Of a stretch of 64,000 nt of DNA, positions 37,469-48,664 are shown piece by piece; positions within the stretch are counted from its first letter, which is position 1; every line of letters begins with the position of its first letter. Both the position numbers and the translations under genes were made by a program. The stretch is from Diplosphaera chodatii (taxonomy: Eukaryota > Chlorophyta > Trebouxiophyceae > Prasiolales > Stichococcaceae). The notes beneath the pieces are model-generated. The model was not told the origin of the DNA, did no database searches, and saw only the letters and a program-made list of their open reading frames with translations. The stretch is taken from positions 1,674,001 through 1,738,000 of the forward strand of contig JAALGY010000020.1 in the NCBI GenBank assembly GCA_032358165.1. Reading direction: 5' to 3'.

Positions 37469-37929
37469 CATGCCCACATTGCACGTGGGCTACAGCTCAG
37501 TAAGCGCCCAGGAAGTGCAGCCAGCACCCTCTGCTTTGCAGTGCAAGTCCCTGTGGTGTGGCACCCTGTAGCTAGCCCCACCACAGGGGGTGCTTGCCTG
37601 CTGCTGGGGGCGCCTGTCGTTTGCGGCGGCAGCAGCACTGTGGGCCTAGCACTTCGGGATCAGAGCAGCGGCAGGCAGCTTGGCCGCTGGGCAGCAGGCG
37701 ATTGCGCATTCCACACCAGCACCCAGATCCCACGCACTTGTAGCTATTGGCGGCGGGCGGTGGCCGGATGATGGGCAGCTGTGCAGGGGGGCCCAGGCCC
37801 CCAGCCACACGCCCCCGTCAGTTGTATTTGCTAGCATTTTTCCTTTTCAGTTGACATGCTTTCACCTAGGCAGACAGCAGGGCGTGGCCCTCACTGCTCC
37901 TCTGGCCCGCTCAACAACACATACAGCCG

Positions 37930-37968
37930 CTGCAGGGTGGGGCCACCCGTTGGGGTGGCCCCCTGCAG
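37930..37968. repeat. GC-rich hairpin in the 3' flank of the acetyltransferase gene
   Basis: The arm 37930-37948 pairs with 37953-37968, giving a 10-bp GC-rich inner stem and a 6-bp outer stem split by a 3-base bulge. It lies in the presumed 3' UTR, downstream of the stop at 37468. Confidence 0.6.
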
Positions 37969-38211
37969 TGGCGCATCCCACAGGCAGAACCCAGCCCAGC
38001 GCCCCAGCAGGGCAGGCAGACGACGACATTGCACAGACGTTGGGTACACAGACGTTGCAATCTGCGTCGTTTTGAGGTTTCACTGTTTCATTCGTGGTCT
38101 GAAAGCGCCTGTTGCTGCGCAACCCTGATGATCAGCTCGGCTTTTGACCCATGCCGCGTTCTGATGCTGATGACGTCCCGAATGAGAATGCTTTACCTTC
38201 CTGTTGTACGC

Positions 38212-38216
38212 TGTAA
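38212..38216 (+). terminator. Candidate TGTAA polyadenylation element for the acetyltransferase gene
   Basis: This is a coding-strand TGTAA in the long 3' flank, about 750 bases after the stop. It implies a long 3' UTR, so the assignment is tentative. Confidence 0.3.
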
Positions 38217-38346
38217 TGGATGTAGACCGATCGAACCTCCTGCCGTGATGAGGCCTTTCGATCGAAACAAGATGGTTACTGCCTACAACCATTCACTCAG
38301 CGGTGCTCATGTTACAGGGTATGAATGCCTCTCAAAAACGTTCATG

Positions 38347-38351
38347 TTACA
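38347..38351 (-). terminator. Candidate TGTAA polyadenylation element for the phosphatase gene
   Basis: Read on the minus strand this is TGTAA about 335 bases after the phosphatase stop. A second copy is at 38312-38316. Converging transcripts would then end within about 140 bases of each other. Confidence 0.35.
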
Positions 38352-38683
38352 ATCAAGAAGTCTACAGCTGCTTCACATACAGGGTCAAGCGCATGCTACG
38401 CGGAAGGAGCAATGTCAGTCCCTCCCAGAAGTATACATAAGAATGCCAGAAGGCTGCGGGCTGTATGCCATCTATTGCATGCCAATGTACTGCACCTGCC
38501 GCACTTGCAATCCACTGCATTCTGAGGGTACAAAGCATCATTGCAAAATACATGATGCTGGAGGATACTTTTCAAAACCTTGACGTTACTCTGCACGCTG
38601 GTACACCCTGCTTCGCTCAACCCTTTCCGAGGACGGCAGCCTGGGTCGTAGGTGTCTACCCGTTCAGTGCTCCAGTGCTGTGC

Positions 38684-40278
38684 TCAACACAGCGCGGTGC
38701 CGTCCTCCTCCGCTGCGTCTGCTGGCGGGCCAACACCTTCTGCTGCTGGGCCGTGGACGGCTGCTGCGAAGGCCTCCAGCTGCCGCACGAAGCCGCTGTT
38801 GGGGTTTGCACACGGCCGTGCAGCCTTGACCAGCAGCAGCGCCTCATGCAGCCTGAGCTTTTCGCCTGCAGCAGGTATCACGACGGTTGGTACGCCATTG
38901 CTGCACCATTTCGAGGGGGTTGCAGCAAGCAAACCAGTTGTGACAACATGAGAAGCCGTCGTGCGGGTTTGCAGCCTGTACTGTGCATGCAGGGGAAGGA
39001 GATCGTACGTTCGATCAGGTAGGCCATCACAAGCGTGCTGGATCTGCTCTGGCCAGCGTAGCAGTGCACGAGGACGCCGCCGCGCCTCCGCCCCTAAGGT
39101 TCAGCAAGCAGGCATCGAGGTCAGGATTGTGTGTCGGAGTGTGCCCCCGCAGTGTCAGAGGTGCAACGCTGGCAGAGTGCTCCCAGCCTCAGGGGCTTTG
39201 GAGCCTGCACCGCTCCGCACACCTTGGCGATGAAGGCGATGGCGGCAGCAAAGTGCTGCGCGATGTCGTCCTGCTCATCGTCGTACACGCAGATGGAGCG
39301 GTACCGCAGCCGCTTGCGGTGGAAGCACGGCACTATCGGCGACGCATTGACGACGTGCGTCACGCCCAGCGCCTCCAGCTTCTCCAGGTCCCGCGCCGCA
39401 CCGACGCCGCCTGCACGTCGTGACCATACACAGGCATAAGCCGAAGGCAATGTGAAGCACCACTTTCCTCGCAGGTGCAGTGAGAGGCCCCGCCATGCCA
39501 TCGCAGCGCACGTCCAACCCGCAGCACGCAGGCCAGCTGGACAGCAGAGCCAGCAGCTCACCGATGAAGAGGCCGTCAGCAACCCTGGCGGGCGGGTCGT
39601 ACTCGGGCCGGTGCAGCAGCGCGCGCTTCGCGTCCGCCTTGCGCTGCAGGGCGCCCTGCAGGGTGTCCCGACTGCCGGTGGGGCTGGGCGGCGGGCTGTC
39701 GTCGCTGTCCCCAACCTCAGGGCGCTGTGTCTGCAGCGAGAGCAGCAGCGGCTTGGTCTTGCTGCCTCAAGCAGGACTCTTAACCGACCGCATGTTATGA
39801 CATCAGTTTCTGAGTGCTAGTGATGTGCACGCAGCAACACGTCGAGTTGTAGTTTTAGAACACATAGCACCGCGGAAGCCGTGCATCATACATATCACTG
39901 TACAACAGCACAGCATGCATTCTTGCTGGGGGCATCCCCCAGGTTGCATCCGTTGCACGGTCTACAGAGGGCGGTCACGAAGATGCCCGCTACGGGCGGA
40001 TGTTCAATGCATGACGCATCATGACATGTGTCACGCGGGGCCCAGAGTGGAGAGATTGACCGTAGTGTGCTACCGGAGCACACCTGGAAGCTGGGCTGTG
40101 GCATCGCATCGGCGTGTCGAAGCGGCACGCCGTCGAGCAGGGCGCCCCACGATGTGTCCAGCTCCGCAGGTTGCTGCTGAAGGTCCATGGGCGCCGGCGC
40201 CATGCCTGGTGCCGCGAGTGGACCCCCGCAGTGCTGACTCTGACCCCAGGGGACCCTTGCCTTGTGCGCAGGCGACAA
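38684..40278 (-). CDS. Dual-specificity protein phosphatase
   Basis: The enzyme removes phosphate from Tyr and Ser/Thr residues through a Cys-based mechanism. Five minus-strand exons keep phase: 40278-40084, 39730-39562, 39410-39223, 39093-39009 and 38865-38684. They give 272 residues, or 247 if the ATG at 40203 (MAPAPMDLQQQ) is used. The active-site loop HCYAGQSRS fits HCxxGxxRS and follows GVLVHC. An upstream VYDDEQDDIAQHF segment has the expected general-acid Asp region. The fold starts at ADGLFIGGVGAARDLEKL. The amino-terminal 70 residues are Gln/Pro/Ser-rich. No carbohydrate-binding or kinase-interaction module is visible, so the substrate is unknown. Confidence 0.88.
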
Positions 40279-40962
40279 AGCTGCAGCAACTGGTGCGAAA
40301 TGCTGCTGTCAGATCAGGGAGACCATTGGTCTTTGATCAGCGATGGTAGCGGTGCTGCTTGTCGCAAGCTGGAACTGACAAAAGCGTTCACGCGAGGGCT
40401 TGGTGTGACATCCCCAAAGAAGCACGCAGCAACGGCGCAACGCCTGTGTACAACGCCGTCGATGATGCTGCATGTGTTGCGTGTCTGCGTTCGCAGGATA
40501 ACATGTAAACATTGGAAAGAATGACTCGTGGTATCGGAGAGGTCCATCCTGCCACCTCAGCTTGATGTGGATCTCGCCGACACGTAGCCCCGACTTTGCT
40601 GCACTTGCGACGATCACAGTTGACGGCTTCGGCTGCACCAAGTCTCATTGCCTGATCTCAGGAAAAAGCGCGCTTCTCAACACCACCGGTGGCGGATCAG
40701 TACACCATGCTGAGTTCACAGATGGGCTCCCAGCAGGTATCTGCCGGGGTTACCGTCTGCATGTAAAGGGCCCAATCTCAGCGAAGTGAAACTGTTCGTG
40801 CGTGCAGGCGCAAGAAGTGCTTGGATCGGTGACACCCCCTCAACGTGGTATGCAGGTGCTGAGTTGCCGGCCATTCCGCAGCACGACTGCAGGTGTGCCG
40901 ACAGACCCTTGGTGCACAAGCGTGCTTGCAGTAGGTACAGCAGGCCCTGTTGTGATCGGGCG
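40279..40962. promoter_or_regulatory. Divergent spacer between phosphatase and FKBP genes
   Basis: It lies between two opposite starts. Open frames here (for example 40309-40641 minus and the upstream extension of the FKBP frame from 40786) have no motif. Expected content is two promoters and 5' leaders. Confidence 0.35.
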
Positions 40963-42189
40963 ATGAGTGCTGCAGGGAGTCGCTGCCGCAGCGTTGCGCA
41001 GCCGCCGGCGATCCAGTGCGCAGCCCGGCAGTCACAGGAGTGCGATGCACCACCCAGCCGCCGCACCGCGCTGCAGGCTGCAGCAGCTGTGGTGGCTGCT
41101 GCCGTGTCTGGCAGGTGCAGCTCCCTGCGTATTACAACCTCACCTCAACATGCCTGTACGGCAATACTACATTTGTGCTGGCATGCCATGACAGACAGCA
41201 TCTGCACATCAGCACAATGCCAGCTGCAGGCCGCAGCCAGCGCTGGCGGAGAACCCGCAGACGTCGGGGGCCATGACGTCGACCGAGGGCGACAAGCAGC
41301 TCATCGACCCCGCGACAGATGCAGACCTGCAGAGCAAGCCGCGCCAGAAGACGCCCTCGGGCCTCGAATACCAGGAGGTGGTTCCCGGCAAGGGCCCATC
41401 ACCCAGCATCGGCATCCAGGTGCACTGTCTGGCCATCTGTTGCTGTGAAAGCCATGACAACAAGGTCGATTCAGATGCGCTCACTGCCAGGTTGTTCATT
41501 ACAGCATCAGCTCGCCAGTGTGGCGTGCTGCAAGATGATGGTGTCGAGCAGTTCGAACAGTGTACATGCGCCCTCCCGCTGCATCGAGCGCTCACAATCA
41601 CTTACACATCACGCAGGTGGTCGTGAACTATGTCGCCAAGACGCCAAACGGGAAGGTGTTTGACAACTCGCTGGCAAAGAATGCGCCATACTACATCCGC
41701 GTCGGCAGCGGCGCCGTCATCCCGGTGTGTGCAACATGCACTGTACTTCTGCACTGTGGTGCAAAGACGGCCATCGTGGCCTGGCGAGCCCACGCATGCA
41801 TATACCTGTTGGTCACTGTGTCCGACAGGGTCTGGACGAGGCGCTGCTGTCTATGAGCACCGGCGGCATCCGGCGGTTGTACATCCCGGGCGAGCTGGCA
41901 TTCCCCAAGGGCCTGGCGTCCGCCCCCGGAAGGCACGCCACTGCATCTGCTGCCCTGATGGACTCGACCGCACCGGCGCGAAGGATGCCAGCGGAGTGTG
42001 GCAGTGCACCGTACCCTGCGTTCGGCTGCAGCCTATACTGATGAGGGGGTGTCATAGCGCAGGCCGAAGGTGCCGCCCAAGAGCCCAGTCGTCTTCGACG
42101 TACAGCTCGTTTATATTCCAGGTCTGCACAGCTGTGCCCAGCACTGCATAACCCAGATGTTGTGTAGCAAGGACCTGCTCATGCGCTGA
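40963..42189 (+). CDS. FKBP-type peptidyl-prolyl isomerase, thylakoid-lumen type
   Basis: FKBPs catalyse cis-trans isomerisation at proline. Five exons keep phase: 40963-41114, 41230-41419, 41617-41724, 41829-41932 and 42063-42189 (226 residues). The leader is Arg/Gln/Ser-rich, then R-R followed by an Ala/Val hydrophobic stretch and an ALAEN-like cleavage region. This is the layout of a twin-arginine thylakoid-lumen signal behind a plastid transit peptide. FKBP blocks are SGLEYQEVVPGKGPSP, VVNYVAKTPNGKVFDNS (the conserved F-D pair), VIPGLDEALLSM and IPGELAF, ending FDVQLVYIPG. The active-site Trp of FKBP12 is Leu here, common in lumenal members. The fourth intron (41933-42062) starts with GC rather than GT; the reading phase requires this junction. 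The alternative start at 40786 would put a non-targeting segment in front. Confidence 0.9.
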
Positions 42190-42939
42190 GGACGTTGGTG
42201 TACATCCCACGCAGGCGTGTCAGACGATTTGGAGTTCGAGTGACTTCCCTCGGCACAGCTCCAGGGAACGCCTCAGTGGCTCGACGCTGAGCCCACTTCA
42301 CTCCACACTGACACATGATCTGAGTTTGGCGGGATGCTATCGTCTGAACTGACCATGCCATAGCGATGGCCACCACAGCAGCTAGGCATGGCATCAATAT
42401 GCAGGACACTCCTCCGTGAACATTTGCTGCAAGATCCATGTCTGTTGGTTTTGAGAAGAGTGCGATAGCCTGCAAGCTGTGCAGGCTTGACTGTTTGGCC
42501 TGGTGGTAAGGCCCAAAATCTTGCAGCTTGAGCTTGCGCTGCGACAACTTGCTGCTCCTTGTGCTGCCTTCGGATGCGTCCTGCGTGCAAAGGTCGCAGG
42601 TGACTTGGGACTGAATCATCGGTGATATTGTGCACAGTAACACCTGAGCGATCTTGACTGTGCTCACGGCAATGTGCACCCCTGCTGACTCTTCGCGCAG
42701 GGGCGGTATCAGATGCTGTGAGTGCAAAGGCAAAAGCCTTGCTTTCTGTTCGCAGTGGCAGCAGAGTAACTAGTCGCACTCAAGACTAGCCCTATGAGGT
42801 GCCAGCGTACATTGTGTGACGTTCCTACAGATGCAGATGCTGCATAGCTTGCCGCAGAGCGAGCATTTGCTGCAGACTTACCTGTCGTTATGCCAATGTG
42901 ACGCAGGGGATACCCCATCTCAGAGGTGCTGATCGCCAT
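42179..42939 (-). CDS. Weakly supported hypothetical gene overlapping the FKBP 3' end
   Basis: A minus-strand ATG (42939) begins a short exon (MAISTSEMGYPLRHIG...) ending at 42882 in a consensus GTAAGT donor. A possible second exon from 42745 (acceptor CAG, then ESKAFAFALT) continues in phase. A 185-codon frame ending at 42179 contains one hydrophobic segment and a basic C-terminus (TPNRLTRLRGMYTNV). The link between the second exon and the final frame needs at least one more intron that could not be fixed. No family is recognised. If real, its coding end overlaps the FKBP coding end by 11 bases on opposite strands. It could equally be UTR with chance frames. Confidence 0.3.
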
Positions 42940-43231
42940 GAAGATGCAAAAACACAATGCTTACACACATACAAGCACGGGGCCTGCACGGGTCCACAGT
43001 TGCACCCTGAGATCCTGAGGAGTGTGCCACGCTGGCATTGCACAGCACTGTGGCAGCGATGCAGCAGAGTGCAGCAGCAATGCGAGTGTGCAGCAGAAGA
43101 TAAATTGACTTCAATGATGCGACGTCACCGGTGATGTGGCTGGTGCCAAAGCGTTTGTTGGCCGCCATGCTTTCAGCTGTGCCAGCCCATGGGTCGCACC
43201 ATGCTCACAGCTGCAGTCGCCACCTGGCAGC
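42940..43231. promoter_or_regulatory. Upstream region of MnmG
   Basis: It lies directly before the MnmG start and, if the minus-strand hypothetical gene is real, is shared with it. No distinct motif was identified. Confidence 0.3.
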
Positions 43232-45321
43232 ATGCGCCTCGGTCACCTGTTGAGCGCGCAGCCACTCCCTAGCAGACACGCAGAAAGCTGGCAGGTGGCA
43301 GCAGATGCCGCGCGGCGGCTGTCAAGCAGGGGCTGCAGCACGCGTGCGGCCGCAATGGCAGGTCCAGGCAGCCACAGCAGCATCCCCCAGGTGCTTGCAG
43401 CTGCGAACGCTCTTGCCGACTAACTATCGGCTGCTTTCCCATGGTGTCGACCGCCACATCCTGCACTCATTGCACAGGGGGCCGGCAATGCCGACGTCTC
43501 GGAGGCAGCCGCCAGCAGCGCCAGCCGGCAGTGGTACGATGAGGAGGACTACGACGTGGTGGTTGTGGGCGCCGGCCACGCGGGGTGCGAGGCTGCGCTC
43601 GCCTCGGCTCGCACGGGCGCCAAGACCCTGCTGCTGACGCTCAACCTCGACCGCATCGCCTGGCAGGTGAGTGGACAGGTTCCTGGCGTCTGTGCAGCAG
43701 CTGATTGGTAAAAGACAGCATGACGAGGCACGAATGACAACATAAGCATTGTGTTGCTGGCCTCTAAGGCAACTGTGTGCCTCTGTGTCTGCAGCCGTGC
43801 AACCCAGCAGTCGGGGGTCCAGCCAAGTCACAGCTGGTGCACGAGGTGGATGCACTAGGCGGCGAGATGGGGCGCATGGCGGACCGCACCTACTTGCAGA
43901 AGCGTGTGCTGAACCGCTCGAAGGTGATAACTACACAACCAGCTGCAGACTCTTAAGGGCGCTGGGCGCACTTGCTTCCCGCTTGGGAAAGGCTGTCAGC
44001 AGGGTCGTAGTCGGGGCGTAGGACAACAGTACGTGGAGGTTCCGAACGGTGTCAGTTGGTTGCGCTGCTGCAGGGGCCGGCGGTGTGGGCGCTGCGAGCG
44101 CAGACAGACAAGCTGGAGTACAGCACGGTTATGCGGCGCGTTCTGGAAGGGACACCAAACCTGTTCATGCGCGAGGGCATGGCTGTCGACCTGGAGCTGG
44201 GCCCAAACGACGAGGTGCGTGGCTGAAGCATCTCTTTAGATGTCGGGTTGTCAACAGCAAGGGTATCAGTATGCTTCTGCTTAGCGTTGATGGTTGTGGC
44301 CTCACACTGTAGGCGTGCCTGTCCAGTGTCCCGCTGGCTTCACTGTGCTGCTCTGGTGGTCCATGTATGCACGCTTTGTGTCAGCTCTCATGTGGGTGCA
44401 GGTCCGGGGCGTGCGCACTTTCTTCGGCATCACCTTCCGGTGTCGCGCCGCAGTCGTCACGACGGGCACCTTCATGAACGGCCGCATCTGGGTCGGCCGG
44501 CAGTCCATGCCCGCTGGAAGGTCCGCTTTGCGCATGCATGGTACATGTCACGGCTGCTGCCCTTGGTTGCTCTTGGCATAGTTCATCTGATGCGCAGAGT
44601 GGCTGCTCCAGACAACCTGCATCTTGTGTGCGCCTCTCGCCCATCCCAGGTGGGTCGAACTGTTGCTCGCTTGGTCAGCTGGGTTGGGGGCGCCCAGCAA
44701 AGGCCACTGGAAGCCCTTAGAGGGATGCATGCCGGAGGGAGGGAACATGTGACCTGCGTTGCTGCAGGGCGGGTGAAGCTCCCAGCACCGGCCTGACAGA
44801 GGCTCTCATAGCGCTGGGCTTTGAGACGGACCGCCTGAAGACAGGCACGCCGTCGCGGGTGGACGCGCGCACCATCGACTACAGCGCACTGGAGGCCCAG
44901 CCGGGGGACGAAGACGTGCGGTGGTTCAGCTTCGACCCCGAGGTGACATACCTCGGCATCCGGAACAGCGGTGTGGCTTTCAGTCTCCAGCGTATTCGAA
45001 CCAGATAGATAGTGCAGGGCTGTTACCACGCTTGCCCTAACGGATGCGATGTGATACTGCAGGTTTACGTGGAGCGGCCGCAGATGAGCTGCCACTTGAC
45101 ACGCACGACCCCTGAGACGCACCACCTCATTGAGGTATTGTTGCCAATGCCACCACATTGCACCAGAGGTTTTGTGATGCTCAGAGCATAATCCTTTTGC
45201 GCATACGTGGTGCTGGAAGGTGCGCAAAGCGGACGCAATGTACCACATGGTGTGCACCTCGCCGCCTCTGCAGGACAATCTGGCAGAGACACCCGTGTAT
45301 GGCGGCTGGGTGGACTCCACC

Positions 45322-45353
<32 letters not shown>

Positions 45354-47984
45354 AATCGTGCGCTTCCGTGACAAGGACAGCCACCAGGTGCACCGCTAAT
45401 AACAGCGCGCTAGGCAGTAGCGTCCTAGGCTCCATATTACGTTCAGACTCGGGGCAATGTATCGACATACTTATGGCCACACTCGTGTGACAGGGTCTCA
45501 AGTGTCCATTTGCTGCTGCATGATGCAGGTGTTCCTAGAGCCAGAGGGCCGGCACAGCCCGGAGGTGTATGTGCAGGGCTTCTCCACAGGGCTGCCCGAG
45601 CGGCTGCAGCTGGCACTGCTGCACACCCTGCCTGGTGCGTTGCGCATGCTCACCTCGGCACAGCACCCCTGCCTGGCCTTTGGCATCAAGCATCCTTCAA
45701 CGGCTCCCTGCATGCTGAGCACGCCTGTCCTCTGCTTTGCAGCATGGACACTGGTCACCGACAGAGACGCTGGTTGCTTCAAGCTGTGTCGCTCAAAGAA
45801 ATTGACATGCCTGGCTGCAGGCCTGGAGCAGTGCAAGATGCTGCGGCCGGCGTACGCAGTGGAGTACGACTACCTGCCGGCGCACCAGTGCGACCCCAGC
45901 CTGCAGACCAAGCGTGTGGCGGGCCTGTTCTTCAGCGGCCAGCTCAACGGCACCACCGGTGCGGACGGTAGCTCATATGTACACTGAAAATCCTTGCACA
46001 TTTGACAAGAGCAGTGGCCACTGCACGCTGTTGAATGAAAGCAGCATCACCTCAAAGGTGCAGCAGTCCTTGGCAGTGAGCACCTTGTTACCTCCGCCAG
46101 TGTCTGGCAGCTGCTGCACCTGCTGAAATACCACTATGTTCGTGACACGACCTTGTTGCCGGAGCAGGCTACGAGGAGGCGGCGGCTCAGGGCCTGGTGG
46201 CAGGCGTCAATGCTGCGCGGGTGGCGGCCGGGTCCGGCGTGGTGACCTTCCCCCGGGAGAACAGCTATCTCGGCACCCTGATTGATGACCTGGTGACGAA
46301 GGTACGATTAGCTGGCCACATGTGTGGACGCCAGCGGCAACAGAAAGACTGCCGGCAGGTCTCCTTGCACACATGCACACTGGTGTGAAAGCCATCATGT
46401 GAAAGCCCGTCGACGCAGCATCTAAACGGGCCATACTCTGACCCGCTGGCAAACATGACATACCGACCCGTCGCAGGATCTTCGGGAGCCGTACCGCATG
46501 CTGACCAGCCGCTCGGAGTTCCGGCTGCTGCTGCGCAGCGACAATGCGGACACCCGGCTGACGCCCACCGGCCGGGAGCTGGGCCTGATTGACGACCGGC
46601 GCTGGGCGCTGCACCTCGCCAAGCAGGTCGGCTGTGGCTGAAGCAGTCCAGTGTGTGTCACAAGCCAGACCGCAGCGTGCAACAGTGATCACATGTGCGG
46701 TTTCCAATGCCCTGCACCGCGGGCTTGAGTTCGAGCTGCTGATCGAAGTGCCGAGATGCACAGGAGCGTATTGTGGCAGAGAGACAGCGGCTGGCGTCCA
46801 TCCGGCTGCCGCCGGCAGACCCCCTTGTGCAGGCGGCGTCAACGACGTCGGGGCAGCCGGTGACGGGCGTCATCAGCCTCGAGGAAGTCCTGCGGCGGCC
46901 TCACGTGCACTACCCGTGAGCAGGTTTCTCATGACATGCAACAGAGGCGCAAGTGGTTGTATGCTCTTTGGATGACCTTCGCCCCACTTCAGTCGTGCAG
47001 CCATCAAACTCTAACAGCAAATGGTCGGTTGGCAGGCTCCTAGCAGCACATGGCCGTGGAGGCGATGTGTCTCCTGCGGAGGCGGAGGCTGCGGAGATTG
47101 ACATCAAGTACTCCGGCTTCATCCGGCGGCAGGTGTGCACAGATAGTGTGGTGACTTGCCGGCATGTCGCCCTGCCCATGGCAGCATTGCAGGTGCTGAT
47201 GAGGGGTCTGATGTGGGCGCGGTCTATGCATGTGTTCGGGCTGCACAGCTTGCACGCGACGGCTGATGGCGGGCATGTGAGCACAGTGGGCATGCTGTGG
47301 CTGCAGCCAGCAACACATGCGTGGCACCCCATGCAGGCGCAGCAGCAGGCGGGCATGGCGGCCAAGGCGCTGCGCCCGCTGCCGCCCGACCTGGACTACC
47401 ACAGCATCAGCACCCTGTCCCTGGAGGCACGGGAGAAGCTGTCCAAGGTGCGCCGCATCTGATGCGCATCCCGCCTTTTATGGCTGGCAACATGCAGCCG
47501 AGTCCTTTTGCGCAGTCGACTGATCCAGCCCCCAGCTCGCCGTCTGACACGGCATTTGTGACTGGACTGCACTCATGCCTGGCATCAGGTTCAGCCGCGG
47601 GACGTGGGCCAGGCCAGCCGCATCGGCGGCGTCAACCCCGCGGACATCAGCAACCTGCTCATCCACCTGGAGGTCCTGCGCCGCCGCAGCAACGTGCGCC
47701 ACTGCCGGCCTAGCTGTTTGTGTCTGAACAGCTGGTCAACCACTGTTGTTGAGTGCATGACCTCCCTCCGGATGAAGGTGATGGCATGGTTCTCACGATG
47801 AGTGAGCTGCCGGCTGCTGAGGGTGGTGACGACATGACTGCAGGGTGGGCAGCCGCGAGCGAAGCCAATGGGTGCACGCCAGCGGCGCGAGGCAGCTGTT
47901 GCAGCGCACCGAGCAGCGCTGGGTGTCGCAGCCATCGCCAGTGACGCTGGTGTGGAGGCGCAGGCTGCTGTCGCGGCGATTTGA
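43232..47984 (+). CDS. tRNA uridine-34 carboxymethylaminomethyl modification enzyme MnmG (GidA), organellar
   Basis: MnmG, with MnmE, uses FAD and a folate to modify wobble uridine 34 of tRNAs in bacteria and organelles. The start at 43232 gives an Arg/Ala/Ser-rich leader (exon 43232-43390) typical of organelle import. The next exon encodes [20 protein letters not shown], the FAD-binding GxGxx[110 protein letters not shown] and [22 protein letters not shown] follow across many exons in family order. The C-terminal MnmE-binding region is present ([20 protein letters not shown] near 47620). A last exon from about 47844, rich in Ala and Arg, runs to the TGA at 47982 and is less certain; the frame could instead stop near 47757. 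Confidence 0.93.
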
Positions 47985-48664
47985 TAGTGCAGTCAGCAGC
48001 TGCGGCCTGTATCAGCCGCTGCTGTGACTGGCAGGGTAACTTATGTGCAGTAGATTCCTTGGCTCTGTACCAAGTTGGGCGTGACTTTGTACATTTTCAG
48101 GTGCCCTGAGTAGCGTCCAAGAATGCAAGTTTCTGGACATTGAAACAACAGCCGTGCACACACCCTCCTGAGCAGTTGAACAGGCCTGACTGCACATTTG
48201 TTGCTGATGGTCTCAGAAGTGCACCAGATGAATGAGCCGGAGCGCTACTTACAAAACGCATCAAGTCTAGCAGTGCACAACACAGACGTCCAGCAGATCA
48301 GCCGGCGCAGCACCATGGCGCCGGCTGCAGGTTCTGAGGGTTTCGGGAGCCGGGCTGGGCGTACTGCGAGCCCCAATATGTGTGTACCTGCGACACAAGC
48401 GTGCAGCCAGCTCGTCTTGCATGTGCAAAGCTGAAACCCGCATGGCCAGTCGCAGGGTGAGGTGTAGTGTGTGGAAGAGGTGCCATGAAATTCACCTGGC
48501 GGGTGACACCACCCCGGGCTGCGTCAAACACCAGCAGCGGCTTCCAGCTGCCTGGACCCCGGCGCCTGCCACCATGGCGTTGAGAGAGATGTTTGGAGTG
48601 TGCAGGCGGGGTAAGGTGTCACATCCAGGATGAGATTTGAGGTTGACCAAAGTGGAGATGGTTG
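47985..48664. other. Convergent 3' spacer between MnmG and phosphoesterase
   Basis: It holds the presumed 3' UTRs of two converging genes, including a minus-strand TGTAA at 48249-48253. No gene-like frame was recognised. Confidence 0.4.
48249..48253 (-). terminator. Candidate TGTAA polyadenylation element for the phosphoesterase gene
   Basis: Read on the minus strand it lies about 410 bases after the phosphoesterase stop. Assignment is by position and motif only. Confidence 0.35.

Larger units (their letters stand above)
37469..38683. other. Long convergent 3' spacer
   Basis: It lies between the stops of the acetyltransferase (+) and phosphatase (-) genes. It contains the GC-rich hairpin and TGTAA elements for both strands. 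A 184-codon plus-strand frame (38029-38583) has no family motif and crosses both putative poly(A) sites, so it is not called. Confidence 0.45.

Noticed and set aside
38029..38583. 184-codon plus-strand open frame
   Set aside because: No motif, no exon partners, and it crosses the putative poly(A) elements between two converging genes.
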